Notes under the pieces: model-generated
Databases searched by the model: none
What the model was told of the DNA's origin: nothing
What the model saw: the letters and a program-made list of their open reading frames with translations, nothing else
NCBI GenBank assembly: GCA_023055505.1
Contig: JALIRH010000014.1
Coordinates: forward strand, 15,526,501-15,590,500
From: Callipepla californica brunnescens
Taxonomy: Eukaryota; Chordata; Aves; Galliformes; Odontophoridae
DNA length: 64,000 nucleotides
Direction of reading: 5' to 3'
Shown here: positions 47,620-61,199 of the stretch, piece after piece
How the letters are laid out: the number at the start of each line of letters is the position of its first letter
Position numbering within the stretch: position 1 is the stretch's first letter
Position numbers and translations under genes: made by a program

Positions 47620-50600
47620 AGAGATTACCTTTTATGAAGCAGGCTTGAGACAGTGCTTGAGTAACCAGATGGTGTTTCGTTTGCCAAATCCAGCTTCCAA
47701 TTGTCAAATAATTATATAACAGTGGACTTAACTGTAGATATGCATGCAGAGCGTGATGCACATGCATGATAATGCAGGCAATGAGATTGGTGCAGACGGT
47801 GTAGTACTGAGAGTTCCTGCGTGCCTGTGTTTTTACTCAACCATGCTCTGAAAGAAAATTGGGATTTTGTTTTCTGTTCTTTATTTTAGCACCTAAAAAG
47901 CAACTTCAGTAAAGCAGATGAACGTGAGGTGCATAAGAAGCATAAGAATATGAGATTATGTTCAAGAGGATGTTGTGCACTACTAAATGCTTCCATCTGT
48001 GATAAAGGCAATTTAGCATAAAGCTGCACATCTCTTATTTTCTAAAAACTAGCCAGACCTTAGAAAAATGTTATCATATTAATGAGATGGAAACCTCCCA
48101 GAATTCAGTGCATAGCGTACAGAGAAATCAAAAACCAATTTGGGAGGCATATTCCCAAGACATGGGGCTCATCCACAACAGCCAGTGCTCAGCAAATCAC
48201 CAAATATTATTTCCTCTTCAAAACATGCATAGAAAGATTTAGATTTTCATTTTCTCCCATATTTGTATTTCACTTAATTTATTTTCCAATGAACCATTTA
48301 CGTGACTGTATATCTATTGCATGGCATGTTTGAAAAGTGTTCACCACAACTATCACCTGGAGAATGCTTGGATTTCCAGGGCTCGTGCTGAGGGACAGGT
48401 TAACTCACACACAAGACTGACTCTGCTTGTGTGGTTCATGCAGGAGCCTCTCAGTGACCCTGAAGGCACCTTCAAAGAAATACCCTGGTGTATTTTTCAC
48501 TTATATTCAGCCCAGTGCCTTCCATAAGCCACTTTTTATGAACAAAAATGTAATCAGATCAATTAGCAAGGAGCAAGGAGAAGAGAATAGCATAAGTCAA
48601 AAACAATTGTAAGGTTTTATGTGAAGGCAGAAACAAAGGATGTTTTAAAGGGAGAGAGGGAGGGAGGAAGGAAAAGAAACCTTTTTTCATTTGTGCACTA
48701 CAGAGATATGCTTATTCTTCCTGTGGCCTGTGGTGTAATACAAAAATGACAGAGAAGTCTGTCTCACATTTCTAGACCAGTGTTTCAGCTCAGGTGACAT
48801 TTTCCTGCCTTTGTAAAGAGCAGATTAATGTGTTTCTTCTTCCACAAGTCATGCAGAAAGATGGTCTTTGGGATGCACAGTAAGCTGCATCAAAAGCAGG
48901 ACAAAGGAGCACAGTCACATTGCAAAGCACATGAAGGGGGGAGGGTTAGAGGAGAAAAACTCAGCAATAATCTTTGGGTTTCTCCATAATGTGTGTAAAC
49001 TCTTCAAAAGCAGAAGTTCTGAATAGCTGTCAAGAAACCAAGATGTCAATTGGGAATAATTGGTTATGGTTCATCCCCTCAGTGTCTGCCCTGTGGGCAG
49101 TAGAAGCAGCTGGGGACACCTGGTCAGCTCAGCGCAGGTTTGGAAGCCAGAGGCCAGGGTGCAATGCAGGTGATTTCCACAGAAGATCTTTCTCTCTTCC
49201 TTATTTTTTTTTCCATCTAGCCATGGGAAAACTTCCATGCGTTGCAGTCATTGCACAGACACTTCTCAACGTGCAGACTTTAAAGATGACCAGCACATTT
49301 ACTAGAGCTCGACATCCATGTATATTCCTGAATTAGGCTTTTTTCTATTGTCCTTATGTATAGCTTTTCTGTTCCACAAAGAGCTGAATGTGGACTGCTA
49401 CAAAGTGTCTTGGCAAATCTTGCTAAGCCAGTATTTATGACTTTACAGCCCATGCCTGCTTTCTTAGCCCACCCTAATTGCATTCCCTGGCCAGGGATGG
49501 AGTCAACACCCAGCCTGGCAAAGCAGTGAGGCAGCTGTTGCTCCCCCAGCACCCACTTCCTTGGATCCTTCAACCACTTCTGCCACAAATACACAGGGAC
49601 AATTCATACCTCAGTCTCAATTGCACACAGGTATCAAATACCATCATTTGTCGCTTCATACTCCTTTCTCTACACAGAGAAGTGTAGCAGAAATGCTAAA
49701 TGAGGACTTGAATAAGTGATTGAGTACCTAGTGGGAAGGCAGAGCCAACACAGGGAGCTCAGGTAGATGCAAAGCACATAAGTAATTAGAAGGGATGAAG
49801 CCAGGATCCGCCCCTTCCCAGACCTCATTTAAGGGTTGGCAATGGAGGCAAGGGGATCTTGCTGGAGATCCCTGCCTACCTGAGGCCTTCCAAAGGTAAG
49901 CAGCCTCTCTCATGCCCACAGATGTTGCATTTGAGCAAATCCTTGCCTGCTGCAGCCTGGGGCCTTGCTGCTCTGCTGTCACTGTTGCGTTCTCCATCAC
50001 TTTATGAGAACTTACTTCAATGGTCACTCTTATGTAAGCAAATGTACACAGTTCAATTTAAATGAAGGGTGTCAGCCTCTAGTAATATTTTGCTTGCTGC
50101 GACTACGATCTTCACAACTGCATTTTTAAACTTAAAGGGTAGGGTTTGTTTCATGAGATGAGTGTGCAAGCTCCTGACTGCAGTGCTGCCTGCGTGGTGT
50201 TACAGCAGATACAGCAGACTCCTAAATCTCTTGGCTCTTCCACAAACCATATTCTAAATAATGCCTCCTGTCCAGCACAGGAGCTTTTTCAATTAAAGCT
50301 CCTCAGAGACATGATCTGATTTTGTTCTTGGAGGCAAAGCAATGAGAATAGGATCATTTTAAAAATAACCTGTTACGTGAAGTGATGCATCATAGAGCTT
50401 TCACACAGAGGAGCAGTTAGTAAAGTATTCCATAGCAACAGCCACATCTTAATAGAAGATCATCTCCTGGACATCTCCCTTTGCATTTTTGCAATTACCA
50501 GCTCTGTCTCCTACCATCTGCAATTATATAAAATCCCTTTGGCAACCGTAGCTATCGCTTACATGGAAAATTAATATTGTGGAAGCTGAGGGATTTAATA

Positions 50601-53600
50601 ACTAAAAATAAGAAATGAGTTATTGTTGCATGACTATCCACCAAGCTTTCCACCAGCTATGAGGAATCGCCGAGTGGATCATCATGGGACCTAATTTTGA
50701 ATCCTCTGGCTTCATGATGTAAATCATAACTCTTAGATTTAATACTTCATTTGCACAGTAACACAGAACTTTCCCCCATCCACTTGACATTAAAAAAAGC
50801 TGTCATGCGTGAGGCTGGAAGAAATTGAGCTGTGATGGTTAACGCACAGCCTGGATCAGGTGATGCTCAGAGCACAGGGCTGACATCAGAGGCAGAGAAG
50901 CCTTTCTGTTCTGTGTGCTTCAGTCTTATTTTAGAGCATGCTTCTTCTGTACTGTTGGGAGATGAGCACTGACGTTTCCTGATGTCACTGTGTCACACTG
51001 CAGTGGTTTTGCTACTGATTTTGTAACTAAAACAGTGTTTATCTTTCATTTAGGTGAAGTATGTTTTGAAATGCATTAGGTGGCTTTCATTTTGAAGAAG
51101 GAGCCTTTGAAATGTGCTATATTGGAGGTTAATATTTTCTCTGCTCTGCAGGTTATATTTGATTGTGCCAATTTGGTCATGTTTTTAGTCACAGCATCCA
51201 TTAGCTGCATGAGTGACTTCACAATCCAGGTTAAAAAGAGCAGATGTTAATTTTTCAGACTTAAAATAGAAAGAAATAAATGAATAAATAATCACCTTTT
51301 TTAAAAATGGAAAAAAATGTCATTAAAAAAAATCAAAGCAATCAATTTTTTTTTTTAAGGGGGGGCTGGGGGATAAGCAGTGATAACAATATGCGTAGAT
51401 GATTTTTTTTTTTCCTAGAAAAATAATACAAAACTGGCGTAGATATTCAAAAACTTGGTTAGTCCCAATTTTCAGTTTTTGGAAATGCACAGAAGGTGGC
51501 CTGCCTGAAAAAGAGGCATTGAACAACATAAGTCAATTAGGTGTTGTAACTTGCAGGCTGTCCCAGGAGTCCCAGGCACCCGCTTGTGCCTGAAAGTATC
51601 CATGTAACCATAACATATTAGCACCAGTTGATGCTTCTGCTATGGAATAACAAGTCTGGTAACAACATAGAGCCAACAGTGCTTTGAGAATACTGAGGGA
51701 AGCAAAATCTCATGCTATGTTCCGAAGAGGGGGACTAAATGCCCAGAGCTGTTGGGATGTGAATGTCAGAGCAAAGAGTGACTATCTGAGAACAGAATTA
51801 AATCCGTTTCTCTGTGGTAGAGGACAGCTGGATGTAAATCAGCAGCTCACAAAATCAGCTGGTTTTTGAGGTGCAGTGGAAACCAAACTGCACTTTTCTA
51901 TCTGTCTGTATAATGAAGTTAAAAGTGGATGATTATGATCAACGGCTCTGATCCTGCACAAAATATGTACCCAAGTTCGTGCCAGCATATGTTCCAGCAC
52001 CAGTGTTAGACATCTGTGATCAGTCCCACTTGCAAAAGCTTCTGAATCCGATGGGTTAATTTTGAATAATGGGGAAACTGCATATCTTTATGGTGGCAGG
52101 AAAACCGAGCTTTTCCAGAGGGAAGTCTTGTTCCACGTGCATTCAACTTCAGTAGTGCAGAATTTCTCACGACAGTAATAATCATGTTGGATTACTCCAA
52201 TCTGTACAGAGGCCAGTGTCAGCCTGCTGGAAATCACAGTTAATACCCTCTGCTGTCAGTACGGATGGATTCTAGGTCTGCACATTGCATTAGCAGCATG
52301 ATGAGCATTGACTGGATTTGGTAGGAGGTCACTGTGCCCGTCCGATGCAGAATGCAAGGACGTCAGTAGCGTCACGCATACTATGGGTACATAGATGTGA
52401 TTGTTGCCTGACTTGAAGGGGTTAAGCGAAGCAGGGATTAGTGGTATAGTCTGCAGAAAGAGAGCAGGCTAAGCAACTGAAGGAGTTCCAGAAGCCCCTC
52501 CCGAGAGGCTGGTCATGCCTGAGGAATCTGAACTTTCCCTTGACCAAGTGAAGGTGGAAGGAAACCAGCAGGAGTCTGCTGGCTTTGCACGCTAAATCCT
52601 GAGAAAATATTTCAGCAAACTGGAGTAACCTAGGCCACGCATTTGAAATATCCAGTATAAGAAACACAAAAACACCAGTGACAAATGAGGTGATGCAGTC
52701 AGTATTAAGGTAGCTATTCCAAAATGAAAAAAAAAAAAAAAAGTTTAACTACATTTAAGAAGATTGCATCAGCTGCATCCCTCCCTGCATCGCTCTGTCC
52801 CCTCTCAAGGAATATTTCCTTCCCTGCTATCTACACTGTGTAAACAAGTTAGGTTTTTAGATTCTCAACCACTCAAAACTGCTTTCTACAAATAGTCCCT
52901 TGGTGTCATCCGTATTGATTATAGAGTCAGACTGTCAACATGAGTATGAATATTGGAATGTTTATATAAACCATAAGGGCAGCAGAGCTCTTAGAAAGGT
53001 GTTTTTTATCATTCTTTATCTAAATAAACGCATCATGAATTTGGCAAAGGGGATAAAGCCTAAGCCAAAGTTTGTTTTAGTGAGGTAGTTTGTGTAGTGT
53101 TGCTTTACAGACTTTGTAAGCAACCCTCCCTTTTAGACGATTATTTGTGCCATGTTGCGTGCTTTCAAAGCCAGACAGAATTAAGACCCAGCAGATATTC
53201 AGTATGATAAATCTGTCCTTTGGTGGGAGGTGAGGCAGTCGAAGTTACCATTAAGAGGATCAGCCACAGCTTTTGCACTAGCATCCTATTCCAGGCACAA
53301 ACTATTTGAACTCTCTGCAAACTCAGGCAGCTCCAGAACCTGTCCCCAGTTGTGTTTGGAAAGCTTTCTTCAAAGGCTCAAGATCCAAAGATTCCTTTTT
53401 AAAAAGAGACGATATGAACAAAAACAGGAGAAGGGCACAGAAAGCAAGCTGTGCTGCCTTTTGAGATAACTGACTTGTATCAGCTCCATTAGACAAGCAA
53501 AGTTGTATGTCCTTTAAATTCCACACAGACCTTTGCAGCTTTTTATAACAAAGCTATTTGGGTGTCTTTGGTTGGCTTATTATTTAGTAACGTTTGTGTG

Positions 53601-54200
53601 GGTGACAGCAAAATGGGGTGGGGTGAGGCAAGCACTGCAGGAGCAGTTCTGCTCTGTGCTCCTGCAGCCTGTGGGATGGGTTCTGTGTGGGCAAGGGAAG
53701 GGAGTGGAGCTCGGCTGTGGTGTGAATGCAGAGGAGGAGGTGGGAGATGGAGCGTGCAGATGGAAACACGGGGAAAGCGGAACGTGTCCTCAGCTGTGTG
53801 AGATGATCCCATGGTAGATGGCCTAATAAGGTCTGTATCTACATCCTTAAGGGCAATCAGGGACTACGCAGTGCTTTACTCAGCAGAGAGCCTTTGTTTG
53901 GCAAAGCTGTGTGTACGAACAGCGTTCAGCCTGCAGTGAGCGCTCAGGGCGCAGCCACAGTGCGGCTGCATTTAACTGCATGCTGCACTGAAACGTCAAC
54001 GGGGATGTCGTGGGAGCCCAGGAGTTTAGCTGCACTAAAAAGCGGACCAATCCTGTCCCTGTGTATGAACGAGGACAGTGAAATTACAATAACTGAGCTC
54101 ACAGAGCTGCGCATTGCTTTTGTAGGCCAGGTGCACTGCGCACAGCTCAGCCTGGGCTACGCCATCACTCCCTTTGTTTCAGGAACTTTGTCAGTGATGT
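47620..54200. other. Intergenic upstream of MACROH2A1, nothing firm
   Basis: Unique DNA with an A run at 52,727-52,742, T runs near 51,346-51,356 and 51,402-51,413, and a GGGA-rich patch near 48,650-48,672. The part at about 50,560-50,720 is AT-rich and clean and could hold an element. No CR1, RNA gene or coding frame recognised. Confidence 0.45.
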
Positions 54201-54779
54201 TTCTCAGATCAGGTGCATCGTGAACCTTTGTCATCTTGACTTTCCTTCCTTCCTAATGCCACCCTCTTTCTTCCTGCTTTCTTTTCCATGGGACCGTGGA
54301 AATAAGGAGAGGCGGAGTGTGGGTAGGTGAAACTCATTCCCTCTCCCAGCTGCTTCTCAGCCCTTCTCACTGCTTGCCCCGAAGGGTTACTAGCAATGCC
54401 ACAGTGCCGCTGTCACCTGCCGCAGCTCCAAACAACAGAAAGGAGGGGACGGCCACGGGCTGTGCCGCAGAGGAGCAGCAGAAGGGCCTGGGAGCAGCTG
54501 GCTGAGGACACGAGTGCACCGAGGGGACTCCAGGCCCTGCCCTCTGTGTCCACGGGCTCCCAGCAGCACGGCAAGGTGTGCTCAAGGACATCTGCGCTCT
54601 CCCCGGGCTCCATCTGGGGGCCTTGGCACAATGGCAGCGAGCCATTTTTGTACAGCGAGGAGCGGAGCAAGCGGCGCAGCAGCAGCAATCCAACCGCTCG
54701 TCCCCATCCCCTCGAACGAGAAACGCCATTCAGGGAAGGCACGCAGCTTTAACCCTCCGCTTTGTCCTTCCCCACCCTC
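54201..54779. promoter_or_regulatory. Upstream flank of the MACROH2A1 island
   Basis: GC content rises gradually here before the CpG island proper. It contains CAG/CTG-rich stretches but no repeat element. Probably promoter-proximal regulatory DNA. Confidence 0.4.
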
Positions 54780-55480
54780 TGAAGGTTTAAGAGCGGAGCG
54801 CGCTCGCGCGCAGGGGGCGGGCGTCGAGCAGCGCTCCTCAGAGCAGCGGGACGCATCCCCGGGACCACCGGGATGCCGCTCGGGGCTATCGCGGCCGGAG
54901 CTCCGGGGACAGAGGCGGGGCCGCGTCGGGGGCCGACCGTTACACCGCCGGCACGAGGAGCGGGGAGCGCGAACGAGGAGGAGGAGGAGTACGGCCGAGG
55001 GGGGATGTGACGCCAGGCAGCGCGCGGCATTGTGGGAGCGCGCCGCCAGCCCCGCGCAGCCGTTCCCGTTGGCCCCGCGGGCGGAGCGCAGGCAGCGGGA
55101 GCGGGGCCGCCGCCGGGAGACATCTTACCGCCTTCAGGAGCCGCGCTGTAAGTGGGCTTCGCCCGCCCCGTCCCGGCGGCCGTTCCCCGCGCTGAGGGCT
55201 GCGCGGGGCGGGGAGCGGCGGACGGGAACGGCTCCGCAAAACAAAGCCCGATGGCGCGTTGGGAACCGTCGGCGGAGCCGTCCGAAGCATCGGGGAGCGG
55301 TGGCTGTGCTCGGAAGCGGGGTGTTGGCTGCGGGAGAGCTGACAGCTCGAGGGGCGGCCTGCCGTGTGTCCGTCCGCTGGGGACGGGCGTACCGAGGGGT
55401 GCGGGGGGGAGGGATGCGGTGTCGTCCGGCGGAGCCCGGGCTTGGGAAGGCCCGTAGGTTCGTCGAGAGGCCGCTGTGCT
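54780..55480 (+). promoter_or_regulatory. MACROH2A1: CpG-island promoter of MACROH2A1
   Basis: From about 54,780 the sequence changes abruptly from moderate composition to very GC- and CpG-rich DNA, lasting until about 55,480. It has no TATA box in a sensible position. It contains GC-box/Sp1-like runs (for example near 54,816 and 55,203), a TGACGC CRE-like half site near 55,010, a short GAG run near 54,977-54,990 and CGGAAG ETS-type cores. This is a typical housekeeping, dispersed-start promoter. The start site cannot be fixed from sequence but must lie upstream of the exon 1 donor at 55,147. Long open frames on both strands here are a GC-composition artefact. Confidence 0.85.
54990..55147 (+). 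other. MACROH2A1: MACROH2A1 exon 1, untranslated (5' end approximate)
   Basis: The 3' boundary is supported by a strong donor, GTAAGT at 55,148-55,153, just after a GC-rich stretch ending in GCCGCGCT. The 5' boundary is a guess inside the CpG island. The exon is inferred because exon 2 starts at a clear acceptor upstream of the ATG, so a non-coding first exon is needed, and this is the best donor seen in the island. Another donor in the island could be used in some transcripts. Confidence 0.6.
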
Positions 55481-58400
55481 TCTGTAAGTCGGACCTTCTG
55501 CAATCGTTGGGGTCCTGAGCGTCTTCAGAAGTGAGCTGCAGGGAGCTGCGTGGGTTTGCATCTGATGCGGGGCCGGGACCGGCTCGTTAGTGGTGTAAGG
55601 CACGGCGCTTCGGTGGTGGTGGTGGAAGGGGACGCTGCTGAGAGGTCTTTGGAGGACGTTGGTTGGTTCTTTCTTGTCCTGAGAAGCGAACGACCCTTTT
55701 CCCCCCCCAGAAGCTGTGACTTAGCAACAGGTCCGTGGGGAACTTTGCAGATCTGCTGCCTCCCCCCATCCTGAGAGCTGGCAGAAATGAACTGAGGAGC
55801 AAGGAGGCAATTACTGAGAGCAGAACCTGGGATCCCCAGCACAACGGGGAGTAGGGAGAATTAGGCGTAAACAAGACCATTGCAATTGCTTTGACAAACC
55901 TGAATGCCATTGATGGATATATTTTGTACCAAGCTCCCATTGTGGTCTTTAAAAGTTGTCTGAAAGAAAGGAGTTGCACTGTGTTTCTCCCAGGTCCTGG
56001 CTTCAGGTGGTTCTGATGCAGCGTTGTTTGTTTGTTTGTCTTTCCAGGCAGTGTTTTGCTGTGTTACGTATCATAACCTTTCACGCTAAGGTTTTCTTGA
56101 CTCACTATGGTCCTAATGAGTAACTTTGCTTTGTTACTGGGTGTTAGTTGCAGAGCTGAGGCATGCACCTCTGTTCACCCATAAAACCAGATGTTGATAG
56201 TGCATAACTGTTGATAGGCATAACTGATTTAGCAGTTCCTGGTTGACTAGAATTCGGCTTAATGACAGTAAGACAGGAGGTGTGCTTAAGCATTGCTTAT
56301 TCCATAGATCAGTGTTAACAGAAAGAAAAACCCACAACTACGACCTCACAAGGTAGCGATAATGAAACAGGAAGGTGTAATTGGTGCCACAGGAGAAAAA
56401 GAAGCCTCTAGAGAGAGCGTCTCTTGGGAAAAAGGATATTGAGCCAGCAGACAGTTTAGTGAGCATCAGGTTTTGTCAGCTCCTTGCTTCCTTGAGGTGG
56501 CTTTAGGGAAAAAGCACGCTAGATGCAGTATCTGCAGGAAAGGGTGCTGAGGGGATGCACAGAGAAGGACTCAGGTGCCTTAGCTAAAAGAGGGGGTGTG
56601 CAGGATTCAGTACTTGCTACTAAAAGCATGATGCATGAAGCATATCAGTCATGGCCTCAGCAGTGGGCTGAGTCCTTGCACTCCCTTCCATCACCAGTAC
56701 AACATCTATATCATCTGTCTTGCATTTCTGGAATTTCCCTTGGAAGCATCCACCTGAATCGTTCGTGGTTTTTTTTGCTGTAGTCCAAAATGTCAAGCGG
56801 CAAACAAGTTTTCAAAACGTTCTTTTTGTTGTTATTTTTTTCTGGATTCCCAGAGCAGTCTCACGACGTGTGTCAAATCCTGTGCTCCCTACCTAATGTA
56901 CAGAGAGCTGCAACACACAAACGGTCTTGTTTTCATGCTAGTGCTCCCAACAGTGGTCAGCAAAGACAATTGTATTTACGTTTTCCCGACTATTGGTGGC
57001 AGGATGCCCAGCTGAAACTTTTGTCACACTCCCATTACTGTTCACAGTGGAGGCTTGCACATTAAGGGGATATTTGTTTCAGGGTTTCGGTCCCATTGTG
57101 GGAGGAAAGGAATTCTGCCAGTTGAATAAAATTGTGCAATAGTGTCCTCTTCTGCACACAGATTTGGTGGAAATATTTCTCTTTTCGTGTTACCATGATG
57201 GAAGTTTTAGTCTCCCTAACCTTTGGCAAAAAGGGCGCTCATATGTGAGGAATATTCTTTGGGTTTTGAGTGAAAATAAATGTATACTGCTGCCTTTCCA
57301 GATAAGAAAACCAGGAGCAGCTGATTCACGACCAGTTTCACTCCTCTCTCTGAGACCACAATTACTGCTTTGATAAAGCCCTTTAAGCTTAAACTTGAAA
57401 TCACACTAGACCAAATGATTGCTGAGTTGCTCTTCTTGTATTACTGCAGCACCTAGAAACCATGGTCACAGACTGAGACACTGTTGTGTTAGGCAAGCAT
57501 TATTAAAGACCATTTTACACTGCCTCTATAAGCAGTACATTTTATAAATATGTCAAACTAGCTTCTGATTAGCCAAGAGCAGAGCAAATTAGTTGTCAAA
57601 GCAAATTCAAGTGCACCTTTTCAAAATGAGTTCAGTGAGCAGCTATTATTATGGTACATAAATAGATTTAAGATGGAGTGGCAGCTCTTACTTGTTAATC
57701 TTTTGAAACAATGAAAAGAAAATAGCATTGCTGTTAAGCTCTTGTGATACAAAAGTGAACTTTTCGGCTTAAGTCTTTGTCCTGAAAAGAGGAAAAAAGG
57801 ATTTGCTCAATCTTAGTATTTTTCCTATTGTAGTAATGGTCTCCTGCATTCCACTGTACTTAGAGATGTGATCCTGTAGATCTAAATGTATATAATTGCT
57901 GAGTGCAGTTAACACACCAAGGTAAACCTGTGGTGAGAACAACCCCTGTCTGACAGCAGTAGAACTCGCAGTAATTTGTTAAGTCATTAAGAACCAGTAC
58001 CTGAAAACTGCTGGTATTGTTGGATTTTATTATTATTATTACTGCTGGTTGGTGAAGGGGTCGCATTGGCTGAGCTAATGAAGTACTGGAATTCGAGCTA
58101 TTGGAAATCAGATATCATTCCACCAGGATGTGTGGTCAGGTATTCTAGAACTACACGGTGTTAAACCTTTCAGAAGAGCAGATACCTGTGGTCACTTTTG
58201 GAAAATGGTACTTATAAATCTGTTACAGTGGAGTCTCTACCTTTATATGGAAAACTATGGCCAACAGCCAATTTCAACCAGAAAAGTATCAATTCCATTG
58301 ATTTCATTGCTATAGCTGATGATTATTTTGTTTCTTGGAATATGTATTTCTGGCTTGCAAAGACTTGACAGCAGGTCTTGTAGATTGATTCTTCGCTGCG

Positions 58401-59238
58401 GGTGAATATACCATCACCTTCTCATTTCTGTGAATTTTGGGTTCTCAGAAAGCAGTGTGGATCTTGCTGCATTCCTTAAGAGCTTTGCAAAAGGCCACGA
58501 ATCAGGTGCTGTGTGCTGCAGCTGTGATCTGTGGCCCAGCCCAGCAGAGCCACTGGAAAATAGAGCAGTAAATTTTATTCAGAGTCAAAGGTGGACTTCC
58601 CAGGTTGGCTCCTTCCTGGTATCCCTTGATTTGATTATCACAGTGATAATTTTGTGAACAGTCCCTTTTAAACTGTATCAGATTGTTGCCCAATCTTTGA
58701 TGGCTCCGCATTTGATAAAGCTTCCCAGTAATTGTATTTTTATATAGATAAATATATACTTTGAAATACATTTAAGTAATTCTCAGTCATTTTCTTGCGA
58801 AGGCGAGAGAGGAGTAAGAAAGGAAGAAGATGGACTGTGATTTTCTTTCTTTTCTTTATTTTTCCTCCTCTCCAGGTCTAGTCTGAACTATATGGTAGCT
58901 GTGATAAAGTTCCCTTTGGTGAGCACTGCCTCCCTCATCTGCGGGCTCGCAGTGACTCAGCAGACAGCTCTGGTTCATTAATGCTGGCAGTGATCCAGAG
59001 TTTCTGGTGTTACAAAGATAAACCATTTGAGAAACATGTAAGGCACACAGTTTTCTTTGGATTTTGATCTGTTGCCACGCTCTTTAAACCTAAACTTCAA
59101 TAAATTTCTTTGCGTCTGTTGCAAATGGAATCTCTTTCCATACTTTTTGCCATATAGGGAACTAGAACTAGAGAAGACACTGAGAGCTCCTTGGGCCATC
59201 CATCCCTTTCCCAAAGGCAGGAGGTATACTGGGTGTAC

Positions 59239-59273
59239 ATATATATAAAATATATATATATATATATATATAA
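59239..59273. repeat. TA dinucleotide microsatellite
   Basis: Nearly pure alternating A/T with one AAAA interruption, inside MACROH2A1 intron 1. Likely length-polymorphic. Confidence 0.9.
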
Positions 59274-61173
59274 ACCCAAGCAGGTTCTGTAAAGTCAGGA
59301 TCCTGAATTAAACCCCAAAGAGCTCCCATTTCAGGCTTTCTTCGCCCCTTCTGAATTAAGTGATGAGCAAAATGAGAAGTGGTACTTAAAACCTAACTAA
59401 AACTTCCCTCCCTCCACTCCCAGCATCCACAGTAATTTGCTGCGTGTTGTAAGAATGGGATCCTTGAGACCCATTCTTCCTTGAGGAAGCTCTGAAACTC
59501 ACTTTATCACATTTTGCTTGCAATATTAAAAGTTGCAGAAGTGCTTTCTTTGTTCAACATTCAGGACCCCATGTTTCTGGTTTAGGCAAGTTTTCCCTCA
59601 TAAATAAGAGAAATGTGACAAGCAGTACAAAATAAAAGGGGAAATGAACCTGTAGGCTTTGCAGAAGTGGTAAAGTAAGCTTATGTAAGAATGTATCCTT
59701 TTATATGCAGTGGTATGAGGTAATTCCAGATGACAGGTTTGAAGTTACTAAGTAGAAAACAGCAGGTTGAAGGGAAGAACATCTCCTGAGTGCCAAATCA
59801 GAGATGCTGCAGAGTAACAGCAAAGTGTGTACTGCTCGGACCTGATAAAGGAAAATGGTTGGGCATGGCCACAGCAATAGGCAGAATGTCAACAACAGAG
59901 ATAGCATCACTCTGGAGATGTGATATGTAGCCAGAGACAGTGATATACAGTACTTAATTGATCCTGCACATGAAGGAACTGTTTCCTTTACCTTGCTATG
60001 ATCAGTCACTTTCTTGGAACAGTAGAGCTCTTTCATCTCTTTCTGTTGCCAGCTACAGCATCACCATCCATGTGTGTCTTCCATTTGGGTCTTTAGATCG
60101 GTGAGCTGTATTTACTCCAGGTTCTTGAGAGCTTCTTTGGTAGTCATTCTGTATTGTTGCCACATATTTTACTTGTGCTTTGATCCAAATGTTGTAGCAG
60201 ATCATGGCTTTCTCAAAGGCAAAAAAAAAAAGAACAGTCAGGAAACGAGAATTTCCATATTCTCTCCCAGCTGTTCTGATCATCCCAGAAATTCAGTGAA
60301 CAGGATTTCATAGATCATGACCACAGCTATCTGCAGAGGGGCTTTGTGAGAGCTCAGATCTGTATTGCTCCCAAGGAACACTTGACCCAATCAGGTTCTG
60401 TTCTCTCTTCCCCCTTCCCTTTGACTGCATTGCCCAGCGTGGGGAGGGGAGGATGGGCTTAGAACTTCTCCAGGGAATTTCAAGGTTATTTCCTTCCCTT
60501 TCCCACTGTACTCTTATCTTCCTTTTACATGGAATGTTCAACTTTATATCCAGATTTTGTGGAATAATGCAGTCCAGGATGAATACGGTCCCTTTTGCGC
60601 AGCTCTCCTGTTTCTTTCCTTGTTGTTTATCCCTTTTTGGTGGATGTGCAGGTAGACTGTTTAATTGCTCCCATCCCAATTATTAGACTCAAACCATTTA
60701 GTAGATCTGTAATTAACACAGGGTATTCAGTTTCAGCTTTTGGTTCCCCAAACCATCATGTTCTGCATCAGTATCCTTGCTACAGCTGTGGGAAGTAAAT
60801 TGGTTTTCACAGGGAATTAATTACCTGTTTTTAGAAGTGTTGCATATTACAAAATACACCTTATTGTGACAGTAAGAATCCAGTTTTTGTCTTATAGAGG
60901 CACTTCATTATTAAATGCTTAATTTAGTGTTCACTGTAACGTGCTTGATGTGCAGATTACTAAGATTTCCCTATATCAATAAAGAACCTCATTTTTTTCC
61001 ATTAATGAAGTTTGCAAGCTACTTGAGATTCTCACAGGTTGCTATTAATATATGCTAGTGTAGAGCAATTAAATTATATCTGAGTGTGACTTGTATTTGG
61101 GCTTGCATGGCATCTAAAAGGAGAGTTAATATGGTTTTATATCATTTAAGTATTGCAGGTTTTCCATGGGAAA

Positions 61174-61199
61174 TTTTTTTTTTTTTTTTTTTTTTTTTT
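61174..61199. repeat. Poly-T run, 26 bases
   Basis: Uninterrupted T run in intron 1. No LINE or retrocopy body is recognisable beside it. Confidence 0.9.

Noticed and set aside
54514..55603. Open frames of 334 codons (+) and 284 codons (-) overlapping the MACROH2A1 CpG island
   Set aside because: Both strands are open at once and the products are Arg/Gly/Ala/Pro-rich, as expected when GC-rich DNA lacks stop codons. They cross the promoter and exon 1 donor, and there is no family resemblance.
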